From positions 1 through 64,000 of the forward strand of contig CAJQUW010001832.1 in assembly GCA_907163375.1 (NCBI GenBank): a stretch of 64,000 nucleotides of DNA, given 5' to 3'. The stretch's first letter is position 1, and every line of letters begins with the position of its first letter. Shown here one piece after another: positions 12,191 to 22,618 of the stretch. A program made the position numbers and the translations under genes. This DNA is from Prostheceraeus crozeri (taxonomy: Eukaryota; Platyhelminthes; Polycladida; Euryleptidae). The notes beneath the pieces were generated by a model that worked only from the letters and a program-made list of their open reading frames with translations, was not told the DNA's origin and searched no databases.

Positions 12191-13139
12191 ACACCTACAA
12201 TCAAAAGTTTCTGTTGTTATTATGACAATAACACTAACCACCTGAAAGATAATGACCCGGTAACTACAAATAAAAAATTATGGATTTAGACTTAATATTT
12301 CTCTCAGAAACATGGAAAACAGAAATTTTCAGATTCCAACAAACACCTCATTCTGCTTTCCATTGACTTTACATGCGTATTTTAATCCTGTCTGACAAGA
12401 AAAACGGAGAGTAGAACTCGGAAGACGCATAGACTTGCGGTAGCCACATGGTGCACTGTACACGATTCTGTGAAAGTCCATTTTCGGCATTGTTCCCTGC
12501 GGAATCCCATGCTGGCGCCCGTGGTATTATATCGTATTGCCTATGGGTAGGAAAAGTTCATAAGAATAACATGCCGGAGGGACGAATTGCATCGTTTAAC
12601 TTGTCATTGGAATTTTCTGAATTTGCATCCTATATGAAAGATCAATACATTATATAATACATAATTACACACACTTAAGCCAGCACAGCAATCACATAAC
12701 TTAAGCCAGCAATCAATAGGAAACATGAATTATCTTTTTACAATCTAACTTCACAGTTCAACAGGCAATCATGCATGCAACACAGTTCTTGATATCATCC
12801 ACTATTATATAAACCTTCACAAAGGCTGCATCTGTGCCATCCAAACATGGACCGTTGGTCCTCTTGAGAGATAGATTAAATTTCATGAATAGTTCGACAC
12901 CAATTGGTCCATTTATAACAAGTCTAGTTCCTTATTTCATTTTCTTCATGGAGTAGTTCCAGGTGAGACGTTGTAGGTCGATTCTAGCAAGTTCAGTACC
13001 CATACTGTAGTTTCACATGTATTTTATTTTATTTTTTCTTTTCTTCAAAGTTCATTGCAAATTTATTCATTACAGTTATATTTTGTACAGTAGGCTTAAT
13101 CTTAGTTTATTCTATGTAGTTGTAACTGAGATTCCTAGA
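12191..13139. other. ITFG1 intron 4, no gene recognised
   Basis: AT-rich. The part 12335-12560 is the partner of the dispersed repeat at 6200-6370, in opposite orientation. No coding or RNA signal is supported. Confidence 0.4.
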
Positions 13140-13310
13140 GGATGATGATTTTCATTTAAAAAGTTGAAGGCGCTGGACGCCGAAGGCCTATCTTCGATAC
13201 TTTTAACTTTTACTTGATTATATTGGCCTGAAATGAAAGGAAGTTTTAATTACTTTGTATAACTTGCTCAGAAAGATGATCTCCCGTCACCTGGTCAACT
13301 ACAACAATTA
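13140..13310. repeat. Half copy of a palindromic MITE-like repeat
   Basis: Carries GTTGAAGGCGCTGGACGCCG, then TTAACTTTTAC, GGCCTGAAA and GATCTCCCGTCACCTGG. These landmarks recur in the same order in one arm of the palindrome at 14690-14970. It is a diverged single arm of that element. Confidence 0.65.
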
Positions 13311-14689
13311 TATATATAGGCCTACAAAATATTATTATAATAGTCATATAATATGATAATTATTAATAAATCATATATAAAGAAGATTGGTCCGACGCCT
13401 TCTAGCTTTGTAATAAGACTTAGCACGCAGTGAAGGCAAATAAGGCTATTGAAGTTTAGGAAATGCCTTATCTACGACTGAATTCATAGTTATTGACCAT
13501 GTAACAGGGATAATTTCTGACTAAGAAAAGATGAAGCTATTAATGATAATTTGTGCGCAAAAATGCTTGCATGTCCACATATTTTCCAATGTATGTCATT
13601 CTTTGACTAAATACTTTAAATGCAATAGAGAACAGTTCTGAAATTGGAATACACAGACGTTAAGTGCTGAAACTTTCAGAGAGATGGAAAGAATGCTCTT
13701 AAGAAATTATTCTTGTTCTCATAATAATTGTCATACCTATAACTGTAAAAAAAGTCAAAAAATCCTACAAGTAGTCATTTTTCTGTTATTTGATTGCTTA
13801 ATGTATACCACAGGCTGAAGCATTGTGGTATAACTTTTGTCAATAATAAACGAACAATGGAATTGAGTCGTCGGTAGATACTTGTACTTCAAATTCTCCC
13901 TAGGAAGGACCCACAAACCCAAGGAAGGAAGCTTCACGAAAGAAGAATTTCAGATTTTGAACCTGGCATAAAGGCTATAGGAAAAAGTTGAGCATCAGTT
14001 ATTGACACCAACTATCGTGCTATTCAGCTACATATCAATATATTTTCTATCAATATTATCTAAATATTGCCAAGATTTTCTTTATCAATCAATGTCAAGG
14101 AGAAAAGTGCTTACGGTGAGGATTTTTATATACTCGTATATATTTCGATGCACTGGCCTTGTGGTGGAGTTTTCGCTCTGCGTCCAGGAGACCTGGGTTC
14201 AAATGTAGCTCGAGTCAAACCTACGACTTTTAAAATAGGTACACTCTGCATTCTTGCTAAACACTCAACGCGAAAGAATGAGAATAGGATAGATGGAACT
14301 CGGTCGATATAAAACATTTGCCACATTTTCATTATGAATCGTGTTAATACGCTAAATTCTGCTTCTTCATCAAAATATCATCCAATATCTGAGGCAAGAA
14401 ACCTGTTTGAAGATGAGATAGAAAAATACCTGCATGCAGGCACTTGATCAAATTATCATCAAGTGATTCGTTCTTTAACTTCTCCTAAAAGCAATGGGTA
14501 TTATCTCTTCTTGAGAAAAACTAAAATATCGATATTAGCTGTGTTGAATAGAATACAAAGACACAGATATCTGCATTCTGACTTCTGAAACTTGATGCAG
14601 AAAAGGTTTTGATGCTTCACCTTGGCACAATAGTAAAGTACTAAGCAATTAATAGCCTTTAACAGATGACCCTGTAGGAAAAAAGGTTA
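13311..14689. other. ITFG1 intron 4, no gene recognised
   Basis: AT-rich intronic sequence. Short open frames around 14002-14332 overlap on both strands and show no family resemblance. Confidence 0.4.
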
Positions 14690-14985
14690 CGTAGTTGACC
14701 AGGTGACGGGAGATCATCTTTCTGAGAAAGTTATGCAAGGTAATTAAAACTCCCCTTTTTGGTTTAGGCCAATATAATAAAGTTAAAGTTAAAAGTATGG
14801 CAGACAGGCCTTCGGCGTCCAGCGCCTTCAACGTTCGATGTTTGGAAGGCCATCCAAACATCCAACGTTGAAGGCGCTGGACGGCGAAGGCCTGTCTGCC
14901 ATACTTTTAACTTTATTATATTGGCCTAAACTAAAAAGGGGAGTTTTAATTACCTTGCATAACTTTCTCAAAAAGGTTACGATGT
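14690..14985. repeat. Near-perfect palindrome (MITE/foldback-like)
   Basis: Arms of about 120 bp (about 14723-14845 and 14850-14970) are inverted copies. Each holds CCAGCGCCTTCAACGTT or its complement, the block ACAGGCCTTCGGCGTCCAGC or its complement, and ATATTGGCC. The centre is near 14848. Read as RNA it would form a very stable hairpin. The outer flank on the left (GTTGACCAGGTGACGGGAGA) also occurs, inverted, at about 13280-13305, so the repeat is mobile or was copied locally. Confidence 0.8.
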
Positions 14986-15192
14986 TAATTATTAAGGAAT
15001 GATCCCCCCTTTGAAAACTTCGCCCCTGCGACACCGAGTACTACACGTACATTCAGAAACTGATCGATGCAGAACAGATTTACACCTGTCCGTAGCAGAC
15101 ATAATAATCAGTCATGAGAGTTTCCTTGTGCCTTAACGAGACATTATTTCAAAAGCAGAATACAATGAACAATAACCATCACATGCTCTTAC

Positions 15193-15287
15193 CGACTTCT
15201 TGGAGAAGGAATAAATGTAGAACAAGCTTTCAGTGCACTTAACATCCTTGCAAGCAGGAGCCATCATAATCATCTTATTTTCCATAT
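15193..15287 (-). CDS. ITFG1: ITFG1 (TIP) coding exon 4
   Basis: A 95-bp exon between a TTGCAG acceptor and a GTAAG donor. It encodes MENKMIMMAPACKDVKCTES and the following FYIYSFSKKS. It aligns with human GHMDHLLPGCEDKNCQKSTIYLV, including the paired cysteines at the same spacing. Phases fit both neighbours: exon 3 leaves one base of a codon, this exon supplies the other two, and it ends on a codon boundary before the TGG of exon 5. It is too short to appear as a long open frame and was found by alignment and phase. Confidence 0.9.
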
Positions 15288-17194
15288 CTGCAATGATGAA
15301 ATCATAACACAATGGAAGTAATTATAAGAATAAACAGCGGCACATGTCAACGTTGTCAGTAAGTATAAATCAAAGCAAGAACTATTATCACTGAAAAACA
15401 GCGTTTACTCCGATTCCTAAAGCTGAATTGTGTTTTGGATCTCATCATCTGCGCGAGCTTATACTTTTTAAGACAGCGATTTGGTATGGCCTTCATTTTA
15501 GGCGATGGCATAGTAAGGAACTTTTTTCAGGATATTCTGGATACGTGCGTTGGGGATGAAGCAGCAGAGAATCGGATAGTTACTAACATAAGGAAGGCTT
15601 ACACGACAGCTGTGACGTGGTCAGTGTGGATTTTCAGGAAAACAGAGATACCGCAATTGAAAAGCTGCTCAGGTCATCCGTCGCACTACCGGGTAGCCAA
15701 GTCAGGTGGTGCACAGAGCTTTGATAGTCGAAGCTTTCATGACACCTGGCAAACTGCTGATATAATATTACAATAATATAAAACATAATATCTTTATTTC
15801 AGATCAACAAACCACAAGGTTATTCGGTTGACGCACTTGCAAAACACAGTTTGCGCAATTGTTTTGCAACATGGCAAAAAGCGACACTACAAATCATCTC
15901 AATCACAGTCTGTACATGTAAGATGTCCTTGTCTACACGCAACACTCACACTCATAACATACGCGAGAAAAAGGAAAGTTCATAACTTGGAGTAGAAAGA
16001 ACGGGAGCCAGAGATGACATGTTTCTACGTGTGTCGAAATGGGAGTTCGGAGAGAGAAGACGAGCAGGTCAATCGACAGCAGATAACACTGAAAGCGGAC
16101 GAAGACTGGAAGATCCGACGTCATGTCCAAGCGATAAGTCAAGCCACAATCGTAGCGCCATACTGATTTCGGATGTGCGCATGCATGTCAATACAATTCA
16201 AATAATCGTAGGGACCGCAATCGCGGAGGGACTGACAATGAGTGATATCCAGAGACGTGAAAAGCTGGAGATATAAGTCCGCGATGGAAGAAAAATAGAC
16301 GAAGTAGGTTCAAAGCAAGCGAAACATGATGAATCAACGCCAAGACAGGACGTGAGGGAAAAACCGACCGCTCTCGCTGCCTGCAGTCGGCAAAATGATG
16401 ATCATATTTGGAGATCATCCTATCTTTGCTGCAGTCATCATTATTTCATGGTAAAAAATAAGCTGAGAATTATCGAGCAGATATAATCTATCACACACCT
16501 CCTCCAAGCATAAGTAACTGATGCCTCTTCTAACATTTAGAAGCAGGGTGATGTCATTGATTTATCTAAATACATTTCTGCCAATTAATCATCATGGATA
16601 CGCTTTAATTACTACCTATAACTTACACAGAATCTATCTTGTAGACTTCTAATAATCTGCAATTATTACTAAACTGGTGCAAATACGCAAAACTTTATTT
16701 CCTAGGTTTCTAGAAAGGAGTTGAATGGTTTAGCAAATATTTCCTGTTAAATTTCCACTTTCCGATGAATCAGCTGATCGCTGACATTTTGATACATCAT
16801 CAAGATTCCAGTCATTGATTTAATCGTCCAAAGAAAAGATACTAGATTTACATTCGCACGCACTTTTCTTGAGAATATTTCAACTTCAACAATTCAGAAT
16901 TTCAATCACTGAGGTGGTGAACGCATTAACAAATTCTACTTATGTATAATTGCATGTGCATGATATGAAATGTAGATCTAAGTAAATGGAGTGTGTGCAG
17001 AACAGTCATTTACAAAATCTAATGAAATTGAGAAAATGATTTAAGTTATCTTCACTCAGGAGGTCAATATTACGCAACAGGGATTGTTATTTTGGGATAT
17101 ACTTGTCATTTCATCGCTATCGGGTGACTGAAAAGACTCACGTCGGCGTCGATAATCATCAGCATAATCAATGATAAATTTCGATATCATTAGT
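15288..17194. other. ITFG1 intron 3, no gene recognised
   Basis: About 1.9 kb of intronic sequence. The frame 15435-15776 and the frames near 16019-16418 lack recognisable domains and have opposite-strand shadows, so they are not called as genes. Confidence 0.4.
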
Positions 17195-17400
17195 GGTTTC
17201 CGTGGTACAGTGGGTAAGTGCTTGGCCAAGCGATCTTCTGGTCCAGAGGTCGAGCCCCGAATGTGTCATTGGAAGTTGTCAGGAAGGGCATCCGGACTAA
17301 AAGATCACAACGCTCCAGATTAAACTCTGCCCACGGATACTCACTCATGCCAAAAATCTCGCAATTTTCTTGCGTGTCACCGAGCAGTTTAGGTGCAACA
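17195..17400 (+). mobile_element. tRNA-derived SINE, plus orientation
   Basis: Starts with a tRNA-like head (GTTTCCGTGGTACAGTGGGT, with a degenerate A box, then GGTCGAGCCCC as a B box). The body follows with GTCAGGAAGGGCATCCGG and GATCACAACGCTCCAGAT. A second copy with the same head and body lies inverted at 18720-18925, which supports a dispersed SINE family. Tails differ between the two copies. Confidence 0.75.
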
Positions 17401-18366
17401 TAAGCGAAGCCTATACCAGCCCTGTTTTAGAAGAAGGCAGTTGCCTGGAAAATTGAAATAGTAAGTTGGTTCAACATTTAGGCCTAGGTAAATTTTCTTA
17501 ACTTCACATTTCATCTTTGTCAATATTTTTGGATTTCTAAGGCAGAAGATAATGCCGGCTAGAGTTTTATAAAGAAATATGTTTGCTATTCTTAAATCGT
17601 CTTCAAATGCTCAATAAAAGTAAAGTTAAATCCCTGCGAAGTTTATTGGTCTCAACCAACTCAAATGCTGTTGTTAAATTTTATCTTGGTGATTTTGAAG
17701 AATCAGATATTTAACAACAAACATAGCAATAGGTAGCAAAATCACTTACTCCATAATTTTCAGGAAATGCATATTTGTCTAAGTAAATGCGCTCTTCAAA
17801 ACCGCTAAAGTACAATTTCTAACACCAAAGTGCCTGCATGAGATGAGAGGTGGCTTGTCTTTTGCAAATATTTACCGAGTTTGAAATTGTACTTTTTTGT
17901 TCCCGCAGCTATCGATCGTGGCCAGTCAACAACAGATTTCCAGTGCTTTCTAACATGAAGTTGTACTGCGGATTTTATATTAATCATGTAGAAGCTTCAT
18001 ACAAGTTCTTACTTTGAATTTATTTTTCATTTTGTATGGGAGTGAAAAGATATCTCTTGTATGTAAACTGCCGGGAGGAAAAATCAACACTTCAGTCCCA
18101 CGGGATCACAAAGCTAACTTTTCCTACCGCAGTTAACTTTCCTACAAGCTCCTGTGTAAAACAATCATAGAAGTCTGTAAACATGTCATGATTAGACGGA
18201 GACTACCAAGATATCGATATACTCGTAGATTTCGCGGTATAGCCATCATCAAGCTTCTTTCTGTAGGTTGTACAAAGTACACAGCGTCGTATTTATTGCC
18301 ATGCCAGTTCCTCTTCTTCTTTTTCTTTTGTTTCTTTCCTTCAATTCTGTTCCAGGTCTTCGCTTT
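17401..18366. other. ITFG1 intron 3, no gene recognised
   Basis: AT-rich intronic sequence without a supported feature. Confidence 0.4.
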
Positions 18367-19060
18367 TTAGAACAATATATCATACGATAAACTATCATGT
18401 TTCAACCTTTCATATTTGTTATGTAGATTAGATGAAGCTGGATTCCCGTCTGACATAGAGCGGCTGCAGGCGAGTTCTTCACCCGAAAGGTTCTTTAACT
18501 GGTTCCCGACATCAGCCCGCCGATGACAACAGCACTCCATAAGAGGACGAATAGTGAACTTGTGAAGATTGAAGGTAGTTTGTGCTAGAGGACATCTGCT
18601 GACACGATTGAGGATGTCAATGCGTTGAGATGCTGTTTGCTGATGGAATTTCCTTGACAAGTCTCTGGTGGCGGCTATTCCAAGGAAGGAAATGGATCAT
18701 TGTCCCCTGATCCTAAGGATGATGATGATTATGGCTTAACGTCACTTTTCACCATACTGGGGGTTTGGACGGTGCTGACATAGTCAGACTTTTATCTGGA
18801 GCGTTGTGATCTTTTATTCAGGATGCTTTTCCTGACGACTTCCAATGACACTCTCGGGGCTCGACCTCTGGACCAGAAGATCGCTAGGCCAAGCACTTAA
18901 GCACTGTGCCACGGAGACCCCAATGATCCTGTTGTCTGGAATCGTAATACCATGTAGGTCATCATTTTGTGAAGGTTTGGAAGAAACAAGCCATTGGGCG
19001 CCCCATTCGTAGGCTCTGAGTAGCTCTTCATTAGGCACGTCTAATTACCGCGGACGTTGC
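18367..19060 (-). mobile_element. CR1/Jockey-like LINE fragment, split by a SINE
   Basis: Minus-strand translations show the post-RT region of a LINE. On the right is NEELLRAYEWGAQWLVSSKP followed by GITIPDNRII. Beyond the inserted SINE is RKFHQQTASQRIDILNRV, then FTIRPLMECC. The same NEDLRRISE-type motif occurs in the LINE that carries the Polinton (about 27475-27560), so they are related. No RT catalytic box remains in this piece. Confidence 0.7.
18720..18925 (-). mobile_element. tRNA-derived SINE, minus orientation
   Basis: The minus strand reads GTCTCCGTGGCACAGTGCTT as the tRNA-like head, GGTCGAGCCCC as the B box, then a body shared with the SINE at 17195. A short repeat TGATCCT on both sides (18707 and 18924 regions) looks like its target duplication. 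It is inserted in a LINE fragment. Confidence 0.75.
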
Positions 19061-19766
19061 TGGACGTTTATTGCATACAATGAAGCGGCGGAGTGTTCTT
19101 AAATTGACGTTGCTGTTTGATGCTTTGAAATGATATCATTGACGCAACACAGCCAGGTAAAATAACCAGCATGCTCGTGCCATGGAAGATGTATACATAG
19201 AAAAGTATGAAAATACAAGTCCCGCCACGATCCTTCCAAACACCCTTCATCCTCGAGTCAAGTACTTATACCTCGGAGTAGGAGTTATTGACAGACAACA
19301 ACCGCTCCTTTGGTATGGATTCATTTCATAGATACCGTCATCCTTTTCAGTCCTCCCAACGAAATTCGTGATAGTTGGAAAAATGAAATTGATAATTTCT
19401 ACAGTATGAATGTACATTCCACGGTTCCACCTCTACATTAGCTATCTATCACGTAGGCCAAGGTAATGAACGCTGGAATCATCGAGCCGGAGTTGATAAT
19501 ATTGCAGTAACAACACTTTGCTAGGCCCGAATAGGAATTATTGACGCGCACACGTTCGGTCTAAGAACTTCATCGAGTGCACTCTATTTCTGCATTCGAC
19601 GAAGGTCTCACACCGAAAGCTCGAGCGCTAATCAATCTAATTCGAGCCTATCAAGCTGCATTTTCCTGCAATATCACCATGTAGATGACAATTCAGTTAT
19701 TAGTTAAAATTAAAAACGAAAAACATCGATGACAGAGAAATAACAACCAATATCAGATGAACTTAC
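19061..19766. other. ITFG1 intron 3, no gene recognised
   Basis: Near 19597 the plus strand reads GACGAAGGTCTCACACCGAA. This resembles the short motif often found just after the endonuclease of Penelope-like elements, but no protein remains are seen beside it. Otherwise nothing is supported. Confidence 0.35.
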
Positions 19767-19916
19767 TGAAATCAAAGAATGTTGGAGATCCGATAACCTT
19801 AGGTACTGTCGGTTTACTTGGCTTGTTAACTATCAGCGGTGTCCCAACTTCGTAAATATTGGTCTTTTTGTTCTTCAGGATGAATTGATAGGTGGCCTTC
19901 GTTGTTATCATGATGT
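19767..19916 (-). CDS. ITFG1: ITFG1 (TIP) coding exon 3
   Basis: A 150-bp exon that starts after a TTCTTCAG acceptor and ends before GTAAGT. It encodes DIMITTKATYQFILKNKKTN, then a stretch ending in VIGSPTFFDF. It aligns with human ADLFLTTLNATTSTFQFEIWENL and VVGQSAFADFDGDG. It enters and leaves in phase 1, matching exons 2 and 4. Exon 2 lies 28.9 kb away; the intron between them holds the pogo and Polinton elements. Confidence 0.9.
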
Positions 19917-20329
19917 CTGAAGAAAAAAACTTCACTCGAATAACACAGTAGATGACGCATCCGTTAAAGCGCAGAAGTAGGCTATGATGGATTACGACAT
20001 AGAGAGGGTGGGGCAAAAATGTAACTGTTCGACTCCACAAACAGGAGTCTGCCGGTTTTGTTGACAGCATTTCTGACAGAAAATTGGTATTGCCAATACA
20101 ATTTCGACCTCCAGTTCAATCAATAACAAATAATATGAGGGTCCTTCGTTGAGACCCTAGTTGAGAGACGCGTCTCTTATTCGAAAATATACAGCATTCA
20201 TTGCATTATTATGAAGAAGCATATTATTCAGCACTGACTGGAATAATTAATTTTATAGGATGGATTATGTACATTTAGTAAAACGATCTGTTAAAGCAGA
20301 TTGTTACCAGAAAAGATTGGAATAGAGTA
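19917..20329. other. ITFG1 intron 2, left end
   Basis: Intronic sequence between exon 3 and the pogo element; no feature recognised. Confidence 0.4.
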
Positions 20330-21080
20330 GGGGAACACGGGGCTTAGCGGCTCACCGGGGCAAAGAGGATCACCTGAATATTTCTTAAACTACAGAAGTT
20401 ATCAAATATCTTACTCACTAGGACGTTTACATGGAAGTATCCCCTCATTCTGGTATAGTGGTTGAACAGCGCTCACCTTCAGTTCTGTGTGAACTATACT
20501 TTTACTCAGTTTTTTCGAGCTCGTTATAAGAAATGGTGAGATTACAACGCATTTTTCTCAGGCTTGAAGTGGCAACAGATAGACAAATTTTGTATCAAAT
20601 GAAAGCTATGGGAGTGGTGTTTCATATGGCATCGATAATTGTCAACATAATTTGCTTTTACTAAATGCAAGAGACAATTTTCGGACCTATAGCTATTGGG
20701 GCAAAGTGGTTCGGGCGATCCGCTATGCCCCATAGCGTTCACGTGACGTGCATGTGTACTTACATCCACAGTAGAACGTTCTCACGGGAGCATCTCGTCA
20801 TTCTGATGTCATGGTAACGCATCACGCGCCTGCAGTGTGTGTGAGTGAATTCGCCAGTCACTCAGTTGCTTCGAGGAAGCGGTGATCCGGTGAGTTGAAT
20901 AACACACTTAGTCTTGGTCTATTTACATCCAAGTATAAATGCATTAAGTATGAATATCTAATGAAAGCTATTTTAGTTTCACACAAATACGACCTGTAGA
21001 CTTAGAAGCCTATATTAGCGTGCACAGCCTTAGCAATAGACGACTAGACTATATAAAAGCATATCTTATTTATTGTAGAG

Positions 21081-22311
21081 ATGGTGCGAAATTACCAAAA
21101 AAACAACTAGTCAAGGCATTGATCCGGACTTGATACGTTCTGCATGCATTGATGTTGATAGTAGAACAATATCATTGAGGAAAGCTTCTTCTTTCTATAA
21201 CATCCCATTCACTACTTTAAGAAGGCATCACAAAAAGCTTGTGAAAACCCTGGTTGTCTTGGTAGCTTTAGACCAGTCTTTACATCTGAACAAGAAAATG
21301 ACCTCAAGTCTCATATTTTTAAGATGCAAGAGCGTTTCTACGGATTGACTAAAGATGATATCCAAACGCTGGCATTTGGCGTTGCTGAGTTGTTAGGTAT
21401 TGATAATACATTCAATAAGAAGACTAAAAGTGCGGGCATAGACTGGCTGATAGGGTTCTTGAGACGAAATCCGGAAGTAAGCGTTCGTCAGCCTGAGTCG
21501 ACCAGTCTAGGTCGGGCTGCTGGATTTAGCAAACACCAGGTTGATGTTTTCTATCAGCTTTTGCATGAGAAGTTGTTACTCCATAAGTACACTGCTTCCC
21601 AGGTTTGGAATGCGGACGAAAGTGGCATTTCTGTTGTTCACAAGCCTCCTAAAATTCTTGCCAAAAAAGGTCAGAAGCAAGTAGGAAAGATAACAAGCGC
21701 AGAGAGAGGTCAGAACGTGACTGTTTTATGTTGCATGAATGCCGCAGACAGATTTGTTCCCCCCATGATAATCTTCCCTCGCAAAGGCATGTGCGAGGCA
21801 CTTGCGAAAGGTGCCCCACCTGACAGTCTAGTTACAAACAGTGATAATGGGTGGATTACCCAGGAACTTTTCTTGAAGTGGTTTGAACACTTCATCAAAA
21901 TGACGAACCATTCCAAAAGAAACAGGCAACTTCTGATTCTTGATGGGCACATCAGTCATAGGTCCATGGAGCTTATAGAAAAAGCTAAGGCAAATTACGT
22001 TGACATCTTGATCTTACCCCCGCATACCACACACAGGCTTCAGCCTCTGGACCGTGTCTTTTTCGGACCACTGAAGAAGAGCTACAACAAATTTTCTGAC
22101 CAGTACATGATGCAAAATCCGGGGAAAAGGATAACTTTCTATGAAATTTCGGAGTTGTTCGCAAAGGCCTACATTGCCACTGCGACGATGTCAAAGTGTA
22201 TCAAAGGCTTCGAATCCACTGGGATATTTCCTTACAACGCAGATCTCTTTGCTGACTCAGACTTCTCCCCCTCCAATGTCGTCCTTTCCACTCCAACTAT
22301 TAACGTTAAAT
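21081..22311 (+). pseudogene. pogo-type transposase, N-terminal and DDE part
   Basis: Transposase of the DDE superfamily-1 (pogo/Tigger, CENP-B-like). An HTH of the psq type is seen first (SLRKASSFYNIPFTTLRRH), then a second DNA-binding region, then the catalytic core: first Asp in WNADESGISVV, second in LLILDGHISHRS, and the third acidic residue in HTTHRLQPLDRVFFGPLKKS. The family's DDD/DDE spacing looks right. The likely ATG is at 21081 (MVRNYQ), followed by a frame change in an A-run. A second frame change near 21330 separates the HTH part from the catalytic part, which is one open frame from 21324. The 3' side is cut by the LTR insertion at 22312. Confidence 0.85.
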
Positions 22312-22550
22312 TGTAAGTAAAAACGCGAATTCCAAATAGCAAAGACCCACTTTATTTGCAGACGTGGATATTTATACCTGTATAACAATGGCATAACACA
22401 ACTCACGAAACATGCACAATAATGAAATGTTATTATCATGAAACGTCACCAGAACACTTGATAATAGGATGTCAGGCATGCGGTCGAGAGTCGGATTGCT
22501 ATGTCCTAAGACAGTGAACAATAGAGAATTAGAAATACAACACGCTCACA
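22312..22550 (-). repeat. LTR, 3' copy of the minus-strand element
   Basis: A 239-bp direct repeat running from TGTAAGTAAAAACGCG to CACGCTCACA, with the TG...CA ends of LTRs. It matches 26254-26492 throughout by eye. Confidence 0.9.
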
Positions 22551-22618
22551 CGCTCCCTAGTTTCTTAAGAAACTAATATACAAAAGTATATATTATATAC
22601 GAAACAATATAAGGTCTG

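Noticed and set aside
15435-15776. 113-codon plus-strand frame in ITFG1 intron 3
   Set aside because: No recognisable domain, no splice or promoter support, within an intron rich in old repeats.
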